Source: CAG-791 sp045130475
GTDB taxonomy: Bacteria > Bacillota > Clostridia > Lachnospirales > Lachnospiraceae
Reading direction: 5' to 3'
Assembly: GCA_045130475.1 (NCBI GenBank)
Contig: JBGUPU010000033.1
Location: 1-64,000 of the forward strand
Length of the DNA stretch: 64,000 nt
Part shown: positions 58,432 through 64,000 of the stretch, in pieces
How the letters are laid out: each line of letters begins with the position of its first letter
Numbering within the stretch: the first letter of the stretch is position 1
Notes under the pieces: model-generated
What the model was told of the DNA's origin: nothing
Seen by the model: only the letters and a program-made list of their open reading frames with translations
Database searches by the model: none
Position numbers and translations under genes: made by a program

Positions 58432-59346
58432 TCATATTGTTACAGACACCGGCTCAGCGTACAGGATGCCCTTCTCATCCCGCCTGATGCGGATGATAAA
58501 ATCAAAGAGGTCGCAGGCTGTGCACAGGAAGAAGTCTTCACGAGGGTAAACATCCTGCCATTCCGGATCCGGCTTAAAGAACTCTTCTCCGCCGTCAGTC
58601 AGCAGCGCATCTGCGATCAGCTGGATCTGGTCTGATGTGAAAATCTTCGTACGGAAAATTCTGGGAAGGGCATCTTCGCCCATGATCGTCTCGCCGGTCA
58701 AAAGAGATTCAATATATTTCGCACATAGAGTATCTTCTTTAGAATTCTCCAGCCCGCCTTTTCCCACAGCGACCAGCGAAAGGGAACCAGGGTTCCTGGT
58801 AAGGATATACTTTGCCGCCGCTTCTGCATTGACAAGACTTGCAGCAATGATCTCGTCTGCACCGGCCGCCTCCGCCGCCAGGATTCCCGATGAACCGGTA
58901 CCGGTCAGGTGAATGATATCTTTCCCCTCAAACAGACCGGGTACTGCAGCACATCCGGGTGTGCCGTCAAATCCCTTGTGTTTACGAGGGAAAAAAGGAC
59001 CCTCCGGACCGACTGCAAGCCCATCAAGAATATTATCCTCTGTAAAAATATCCGGTTTTCCGTCATAGCGCCTGCCGGCCACCTGGCCTGCTCCGGTCTG
59101 CCAGGGCGAGTCCCCGTACAAACATCCCTCTGCCCTTGCATCTCCTTCCTCGCCGACCAGAATACAGTCCGCATGCGCAGCCGCTGCGGTGCGGGCTTCT
59201 TCCAGGTCTTTCACCGGATAAATCCGCCGTGCACCTGCCGCGAACAGATAACATTCCAGAGAAAAGGCCCGAAACACATCTATCATAACGGTAAGTCCGT
59301 CCGCTTCCTTTGCTCCTTCAATCGTTTTCAAAAGCCGAATTTTCAT
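58432..59346 (-). CDS. 2-phosphosulfolactate phosphatase family (ComB-like)
   Basis: A 304-aa protein with the ComB hallmarks VMIDVFRAFS near residue 20, a GEEGDARAEGCLYGDSP segment and TGTGSSGI. ComB proper removes phosphate from 2-phosphosulfolactate in coenzyme M synthesis; bacterial relatives may have other substrates. It is longer than the usual ~240 aa, with a C-terminal extension (FFKPDPEWQDVYPREDFFLC). AGGGG precedes the ATG. It stands alone. Confidence 0.85.
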   Translation of the reverse strand: MKIRLLKTIEGAKEADGLTVMIDVFRAFSLECYLFAAGARRIYPVKDLEEARTAAAAHADCILVGEEGDARAEGCLYGDSPWQTGAGQVAGRRYDGKPDIFTEDNILDGLAVGPEGPFFPRKHKGFDGTPGCAAVPGLFEGKDIIHLTGTGSSGILAAEAAGADEIIAASLVNAEAAAKYILTRNPGSLSLVAVGKGGLENSKEDTLCAKYIESLLTGETIMGEDALPRIFRTKIFTSDQIQLIADALLTDGGEEFFKPDPEWQDVYPREDFFLCTACDLFDFIIRIRRDEKGILYAEPVSVTI

Positions 59347-59556
59347 GTTTTTCCCCTTATTAAATGAATTGTCTACTTAATAAGATCATATCACATTTCC
59401 CTCACGAATTCTTTCACCCGTCTTTCCTTTTGCCGGTTCACAGCTGTCTGGACTCTGATAAATTGATGCGAATACCCGGTTCTCTGAAATAAAAAAGCGA
59501 TACTGCTGTGATCTATAGTATAATCAGATGGTACAAACTTATGAAGGAGGACAGCT

Positions 59557-60066
59557 GTGGTCGAATTAAGCAAGGAAAGAATTGAGCAGATTTTGCATGA
59601 AGAGACTATGAAAAACGAAGAATTAACAACAATTCTTCGCAGTCTCTATACCAGATATATGCTTCTATATGAGAAATATTATGCGGACATAGATGCGCTG
59701 AACGATGCAGAGATTGCCAGGCTGAGAGCGTTTCATGAAGAGACTAAAAGCCTGCTAAGATATTATTATATGGACATTCCTCAGGATATCTGCACGCAGA
59801 TCGAAGCATTTGAAGATGAGTACAGTGATAAGCTGCTTGGGCATGAATGGCATAAATATCTCTCTGATAGTTATGAGAGCTTCAAAGAAAATCATAATGA
59901 CAAGAATAAAGATGATAAAGAGCTTAAATCGGAGTTTTCAAAACAGGCCCTGAAGTGCTTCTATGCAGAAATGGATAGTGCTTTCAGAGAAGGTTTCGGT
60001 ACAGAAAGCCAGACAACCAAGAACCTATTAAGCGGAATTGCAGGATTATTGTTTGGGAAAGAATAG
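59557..60066 (+). CDS. Uncharacterised helical protein (169 aa)
   Basis: A charged, alpha-helical cytoplasmic protein with no membrane segment. The GTG start is fixed by AAGGAGG six bases upstream; TATAAT at 59519-59524 may be the -10 box. It lies 44 bp upstream of the repeat-bearing envelope protein and is probably in its operon. No recognised family. Both genes are more AT-rich than the region around them. Confidence 0.75.
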   Translation: MVELSKERIEQILHEETMKNEELTTILRSLYTRYMLLYEKYYADIDALNDAEIARLRAFHEETKSLLRYYYMDIPQDICTQIEAFEDEYSDKLLGHEWHKYLSDSYESFKENHNDKNKDDKELKSEFSKQALKCFYAEMDSAFREGFGTESQTTKNLLSGIAGLLFGKE

Positions 60067-60110
60067 GTAATCAGCCCCATTGTCTCCCAGTGAAAAAAGA
60101 GGAAAGAGAA

Positions 60111-61025
60111 TTGGAAAAATTCGAGAAAACAAGAACTGAACTACAAAAAGCCCTTAAAAAACCCGGTGTCATTCCGGTCATTCTGGCAATAGTGATATTG
60201 CTTATTATATTTGCAAAAGTGCAGGACAATCAGGCGGGCAAAGAACCCGCTGTCCAAGAAGTCAGTGAGCAAAACAGCAAGGAAGTTGAAGTAAAGGAAA
60301 GCAACCCGGCTCCCGAAAGCATTGTTGATGGCAGTCCGACTTCCGAAAGCCTTGTTGACGGCAGCCCTACTCCCGAGAGCCTTGTTGACGGCAGCCCGAC
60401 TCCCGAAAGCATTGTTGATGGCAGTCCGACTTCCGAAAGCCTTGTTGACGGCGGCTCCGACAATAGAACCGTAACGTTTGACCTGCAGCATGCAATCAAC
60501 ATCGGGGAGAGCATCCATTTGTCAAGTAACGGTAATCTGGAATGGCAGGGAAAAATTGTTCATCATAAAGGCGGAACATTAGGGGCATATGAAGAAGTTG
60601 TCAATATTTTCAATGAGACGGATTACCATATATATGATGTCTACGATGTGCTGGTAAAGGCACATCCCGAATTAAAAACAAGTCATCTCGAGCCGTATGA
60701 GTGCGAGGATATCAATAATTATTATGGATTTACGGTTTCACGCGCTCCCGCCGAAATAAGTGTAATTGACAATGCCCTGCGGGAGGGCAGACTGGTTCAA
60801 TTACAGGTTCATTCGAATAAATGGCGTAATGCCGAAGGAGAACCAGTTGACTGGCCGGGCTATCATTCCGGACTGATCTTTTATTTTGATGGAAGTTTTT
60901 ATCATATGAAAGCTGCCGGAAAAATCAATCAGATGAATGCTGTGTATACCAGAGAGCAGCTTATTGACTGGATCGGAGGTACCAGCAAGCAATTGGTAAT
61001 TTATACAAAAACCAAACCTGAATAA
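60111..61025 (+). CDS. Membrane-anchored protein with 10-residue tandem repeats
   Basis: About 304 aa: a basic N-terminus, one membrane segment (VIPVILAIVILLIIFA), five repeats of a PESLVDGSPT unit (residues ~65-115), and a C-terminal domain of ~180 residues with EWQGKIVHHKGGTLG and WPGYHSGLIFYFDGSFYHM, possibly papain-like or SH3-like but not assigned. The domain should be outside the cell, with the repeats as a stalk. I favour the TTG at 60111 (AGAGG eight bases upstream) over a GTG at 60090 lacking a site. Confidence 0.75.
   Translation: MEKFEKTRTELQKALKKPGVIPVILAIVILLIIFAKVQDNQAGKEPAVQEVSEQNSKEVEVKESNPAPESIVDGSPTSESLVDGSPTPESLVDGSPTPESIVDGSPTSESLVDGGSDNRTVTFDLQHAINIGESIHLSSNGNLEWQGKIVHHKGGTLGAYEEVVNIFNETDYHIYDVYDVLVKAHPELKTSHLEPYECEDINNYYGFTVSRAPAEISVIDNALREGRLVQLQVHSNKWRNAEGEPVDWPGYHSGLIFYFDGSFYHMKAAGKINQMNAVYTREQLIDWIGGTSKQLVIYTKTKPE
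60306..60455 (+). repeat. 30-bp coding tandem repeat, five units
   Basis: Units of the form CCGACTCCCGAAAGCATTGT-TGATGGCAG. Units 1/4 and 2/5 are nearly identical pairs (ATTGTTGATG versus CTTGTTGACG), implying duplication of a multi-unit block. Copy number changes would keep the reading frame. Confidence 0.85.
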
Positions 61026-61033
61026 ATGAAAAG

Positions 61034-61069
61034 CCGGCACAGAGGCGCTATACAACACCTCTGTGCCGG
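61034..61069. terminator. Terminator between convergent genes
   Basis: Perfect 12-bp stem CCGGCACAGAGG (61034-61045) / complement (61058-61069); weak T-runs on both sides. Confidence 0.7.
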
Positions 61070-61115
61070 AACAAAACTTCGCTGATGAGGAACATCCATA
61101 CTGCCTTCACGCACT

Positions 61116-61442
61116 TCACGCATAGGAAAAGAAGTCATATTTGATTTTATTCTGTTTACAGAAGTTCCTGAGTGCCATGCATCCATTTTTCCCGCTGAAT
61201 CTTTTGAGCAGGGCTTTTTCAGGATCATCTGTCCCGTCAATGGCTCTGAACAGCGTTTCTGTATTCTGCCGGTCAAAAGAATACCAGTACTCATAGTCCG
61301 AATCGCCCCAGAATTCTTCCACATAAGGTCCGAGATCCTGGCCTGAAACAGTAAGTTCACCATTCCTGAGGCTAGCCCGGACGTGGATATCGACTCTCTT
61401 ACTGCAGTCGTTACATAATTCGAGCCCAGTAAAATCCTTCAT
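61116..61442 (-). CDS. Uncharacterised protein (108 aa)
   Basis: A small acidic protein with two N-terminal cysteines (LCNDCSK) and an aromatic-rich central segment (DYEYWYSFDRQNTETLFRAI). The start at 61442 follows GAGGAGGG. No family recognised; it could be an immunity-type or regulatory protein for the neighbouring genes, but there is no direct evidence. Confidence 0.7.
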   Translation of the reverse strand: MKDFTGLELCNDCSKRVDIHVRASLRNGELTVSGQDLGPYVEEFWGDSDYEYWYSFDRQNTETLFRAIDGTDDPEKALLKRFSGKNGCMALRNFCKQNKIKYDFFSYA

Positions 61443-61502
61443 GCTAAAGCCCTCCTCTATATAAAACAATTGCTGATAATGAGATACTTCTGCCGGGTGG
61501 TT

Positions 61503-62378
61503 TCAGGAACCTCCTGCAATTCCGGAACGCATGTGGTGAAGGAGCGCAGCCATAACACTGTTCATGTGATAACGGATCAGGAACAGCTGGTTTGAATACT
61601 CCGGGTATTCTTTTCGTGCCTTCTCCATAAGAGGAAGAATATATTCTTGTGTCTCTTTGATATATTCTGCGATATGTTCATCTGTAAAGCTGGTCGCCAT
61701 AGCGGAAACATTGTTGCACCGGTCCAGGAGTTTTACCATGGAAGCGATCCTGTTTCCCGCAATACCGTTATAGTAGCTGCTTTCCTCTTCCTGGGTCTTT
61801 GTAAAATCCTCCTTCTTTGTCAAAATCCTGACTGCTTCTTTCGTGCTGTCATTAAAGGGAAGTTCCTCCGGTTTTACTCCGCAGTCTTCGCATACGTCAT
61901 GCAGCAGGCATGCCGAGAGAAGATCATCCTCCTCCAGCCCCAATGCAAGCGCGTGGCAAGTGATCAGCAGCGGATGGTAGATGTATGGGATCCTTTCCTC
62001 TCCAGGTCTGGTCTTCCTGTACTGCCCGTCATGTTTTTCCTTTGCGAATGCCAGTGCCCGCCGGGTCTGGTAAAGGCGCTTTGCGTTGCAATATGCGCCT
62101 ATATAAGTCGCCATGCGTTGTTCGCTGAAGAGTCTGTCTGACAGATTGGATGTCAGTTCCAGTATCTCCTCCGACGGGAGCCTTCCGGTGAGCAGCCAGT
62201 CTGTCGTGACACCGTACAGCGCTGCAATCTCCGGGATCTTTTCAGTATCAGGAATGGAATTGCCGCATTCCCATGAGCTGACAGACTGTGTGGTAAGGAA
62301 AAGACGCTCTGCGACCTGGGCCTGTGTGAGCCCGCAGTTTTTTCTGGCTTCCGAAAGCCTGTATCCAAGTGTAATCAT
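61503..62378 (-). CDS. XRE HTH fused to a RelA/SpoT-type HD hydrolase (small alarmone hydrolase)
   Basis: 291 aa. Residues 1-~67 are a Cro/C1 HTH (LTQAQVAERLFLTTQSVSSW). Residues ~105-260 match the ppGpp hydrolase domain of SpoT and MESH1: ALAFAKEKHDGQYRK, PYIYHPLLI, LLHDVCED (HD with ED), and VKLLDRCNNV in place of SpoT IKLADRTHNM. No synthetase domain. It may degrade (p)ppGpp or related alarmones under control of, or while controlling, DNA binding. GGAG lies close to the ATG. It lies upstream of the 108-aa gene on the same strand. Confidence 0.85.
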   Translation of the reverse strand: MITLGYRLSEARKNCGLTQAQVAERLFLTTQSVSSWECGNSIPDTEKIPEIAALYGVTTDWLLTGRLPSEEILELTSNLSDRLFSEQRMATYIGAYCNAKRLYQTRRALAFAKEKHDGQYRKTRPGEERIPYIYHPLLITCHALALGLEEDDLLSACLLHDVCEDCGVKPEELPFNDSTKEAVRILTKKEDFTKTQEEESSYYNGIAGNRIASMVKLLDRCNNVSAMATSFTDEHIAEYIKETQEYILPLMEKARKEYPEYSNQLFLIRYHMNSVMAALLHHMRSGIAGGS

Positions 62379-62510
62379 CTCCGATACCTCGTATGGTTTC
62401 CTGCTGCATCTATACTATATAGCAAAGGCTGTCGCTTTTCCAACAAGCCTTATTTTAATCATCCCTGTAATGATGCAAACGGCGTTTGAGGTACGACAGT
62501 TTTGTTTCTC

Positions 62511-62659
62511 TTATCTGCAGTAAATCTCGATCGCCTGTGAGGTGAATTCGGCTGTCCCTTCCCCGCCATAGCTGTCGATGTTCTTTGTAAAATCTCCGCC
62601 GCCGGCATACATTTTTCCGAAATCCGGACGGCTGATAATTTCCTTAATATCCTTCAGGA
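62511..62659 (-). pseudogene. Remnant of a TipAS-type domain C-terminus
   Basis: Translating the minus strand gives about 48 residues ending FTKNIDSYGGEGTAEFTSQA and IEIYCR before a TAA, matching the C-terminal end of MerR/TipA-like effector domains. No start codon or upstream domain remains; stop codons precede it. The rest of the 62379-62739 gap holds no gene. Confidence 0.55.
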
Positions 62660-62739
62660 AAATTCGAACGCATGTTCTTTACAAGTGCCAAAGCATCATG
62701 TATTATTATGTTTAAGAAGACATTCTCGGGAGGTTCATG

Positions 62740-63687
62740 ATGGAAACATATCGGCAGATGGACCTGTTCCATGACAATGATAATCAGCCTGCCGCAATCA
62801 ACCGGCCTGATCCGCGGCCACCGGTTACGGTGACGTGGAACCTGTGGCATGGCTGTAAAAAAGTGAGTCCCGGCTGCGCAAACTGCTATATGTTCCGCAG
62901 GGATGAGGAATACGGAAAAGATCCCACCAGGGTACACAAGACATCCAGCTTCAGCCTGCCGGTCCGGAAGTACCGTTCAGGACCGTATAAAGGATTCAAT
63001 CGGATCCCGGAGGGATCTTTGATCTATACCTGCTTCACTTCCGACTTCTTCATTGAAGAAGCGGACGACTGGCGTCCGGAAGCCTGGGATATGATCCGCC
63101 AGCGGCCGGACTGCTCATTTTTTATGATCACCAAGCGCCCGGAACGAATCCTTCAATGCCTCCCTGCAGACTGGGGCAAGGGCTGGGATCATGTCCATAT
63201 CAGCTGTACCTGCGAGAACCAGAACCAGACTGACCGCCGGCTTCCCATCTTTTTACGACTCCCGATCCGGCACAAGTCCATAACTCATGAACCGATGCTG
63301 GAAGCTATTGATATACGCAAATATCTGGCGGAGTACGGGAACAGCGTGAATGAAGACGGCAGCCGTATCCTGGAGTCCGTCTCCTGCGGGGGAGAATCCG
63401 GCCCCAAAGCCCGTATCTGTGATTATGGCTGGGTCCTGAATACACATATCCAGTGCGTGGAATATGGTGTCCCCTTCCATTTCCACCAGACAGGTGCAAG
63501 GCTCCGCAGGTCTGTTCCGGACGGCCATGGCGGTCACATACAGAAAGTCTATGAAATTCCGCGGGAATACCAGCATACACAGGCAGAAAAAGCAGGACTG
63601 GACTATGGCGGAGGGATTAAAATACCTGCCTGCCTTTCAGCAGACAGTCCCTCTATATGTAAAGAGCCTGACGACGAAAGCAGTTGA
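62740..63687 (+). CDS. DUF5131 (phage Gp37/Gp68-like) family protein
   Basis: 315 aa with WNLWHGCKKVSPGCANCYM near residue 35, the family hallmark cysteine cluster (CxxxxxGCxxC, radical-SAM-like), plus SDFFIEEADDWR, FMITKRPER and SCGGESGPKAR. Members are found in phages and genomic islands; function unproven. GGGAGG precedes two ATGs at 62737 and 62740; the second has better spacing. It lies next to the TipAS remnant and a nucleotidyltransferase-like gene. Confidence 0.87.
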   Translation: METYRQMDLFHDNDNQPAAINRPDPRPPVTVTWNLWHGCKKVSPGCANCYMFRRDEEYGKDPTRVHKTSSFSLPVRKYRSGPYKGFNRIPEGSLIYTCFTSDFFIEEADDWRPEAWDMIRQRPDCSFFMITKRPERILQCLPADWGKGWDHVHISCTCENQNQTDRRLPIFLRLPIRHKSITHEPMLEAIDIRKYLAEYGNSVNEDGSRILESVSCGGESGPKARICDYGWVLNTHIQCVEYGVPFHFHQTGARLRRSVPDGHGGHIQKVYEIPREYQHTQAEKAGLDYGGGIKIPACLSADSPSICKEPDDESS

Positions 63688-63763
63688 AGTCACCATTCAG
63701 GGATCCTGATACTGATCGGTTTTATTTTGCGATCATAACACATTTGATAAATAGGTAAATGAC

Positions 63764-64000
63764 ATGAGAAAAGAAGAATTCATTCAACAGCTGGAGTCCT
63801 TCGGACTGCCAAAAAGCGAATACATGATTCGCTCCGGAGGTTCTATGCTCCTGCGAGGACTTCGGGAAGAAACAGCGGATTTTGATCTCTGTGTATCTGA
63901 GATGCTTGCTCAACAGCTTGATCTTGAGAAATATCCAAAAGATGAGGTAGGAAGCTATATCCCTTTCAAAGATGTTCAGATGAAAGCGAATCTGGCAACA
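63764..64000 (+). CDS. Nucleotidyltransferase-like protein (partial, runs off window)
   Basis: The first 79 codons of a gene cut by the window end. The start MRKEEFIQQLES is followed by IRSGGSMLLRGLREETADFD, resembling the GS...D.D nucleotidyltransferase core of AbiEii/DUF6036-type proteins. AGG lies upstream of the ATG. A toxin-antitoxin or defence role is possible but cannot be judged without the rest. Confidence 0.6.
   Translation, partial: MRKEEFIQQLESFGLPKSEYMIRSGGSMLLRGLREETADFDLCVSEMLAQQLDLEKYPKDEVGSYIPFKDVQMKANLAT

Noticed and set aside
60306..60455. Possible CRISPR-like repeats
   Set aside because: The units are contiguous without spacers, 30 bp long, and encode an in-frame peptide repeat; this is a coding tandem repeat.

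Overview
The window looks like chromosome of an anaerobic Gram-positive Clostridia bacterium, most likely Lachnospiraceae (inferred from gene content, near-50% GC and AGGAGG-type ribosome binding sites). It carries a four-subunit 2-oxoacid:ferredoxin oxidoreductase, several ferredoxin-type proteins, a fructose PTS, glycogen synthase and many small regulators. No rRNA, tRNA, CRISPR array or intact insertion sequence was seen.

Layout. 0-5 kb: a structured repeat, a small unknown protein, an iron-sulfur regulator-like protein with a palindromic repeat inside its reading frame, two head-to-head gene remnants (ferredoxin-like and Crp/Fnr-like), an FMN reductase and a membrane protein/XRE pair. 5-10 kb: a HipA-like kinase overlapping an HTH protein, then a MarR regulator with paired operators and an ABC exporter. 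10-18 kb (minus strand): macro domain protein, DUF523-GNAT fusion, NudC-type Nudix hydrolase, and an Opu-type osmolyte importer ending in a translationally coupled oxidoreductase. 18-23 kb: TetR, LysR and the por operon. 23-28 kb is an accessory block: a DUF3990 toxin-like protein with an XRE partner under a palindrome-covered promoter, an XRE-Uma2 fusion, a decapitated lysR, ogt and a BglG fragment. 28-43 kb: ZIP transporter, fumarase, fructose operon with a DeoR regulator nearby, DXS, a hydrolase, and a glycogen synthase with a histone-H1-like tail. 43-50 kb: four small proteins with double-glycine leaders around a secreted HExxH metalloprotease, plus aspartokinase and an Ldh2-type dehydrogenase. 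50-64 kb: NADAR protein, HAD phosphatase, CMD-cupin protein, a P-loop protein, a DUF1538/P-II pair, ComB, repeat-bearing envelope protein, an XRE-small alarmone hydrolase fusion, a DUF5131 protein and a nucleotidyltransferase-like gene running off the end.

Two families of non-coding repeats run through the window. One is a ~250-nt element (17.8-18.1 kb and 31.2-31.5 kb, with a divergent relative at the left end) that keeps conserved linear blocks while its helices change sequence but still pair; this is the best candidate for an undescribed structured RNA or mobile non-coding element. The other is a REP-like palindrome family built on a GGGGACGGTTCT core; copies sit at gene breakpoints and one is read through in frame.

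Other systems worth attention are the orphan double-glycine peptides (one carrying zinc-finger motifs), the autoregulated DUF3990/XRE pair, the HipA/HTH pair, and the XRE-alarmone hydrolase fusion. Functions are assigned from recognisable motifs only; no database search was possible.
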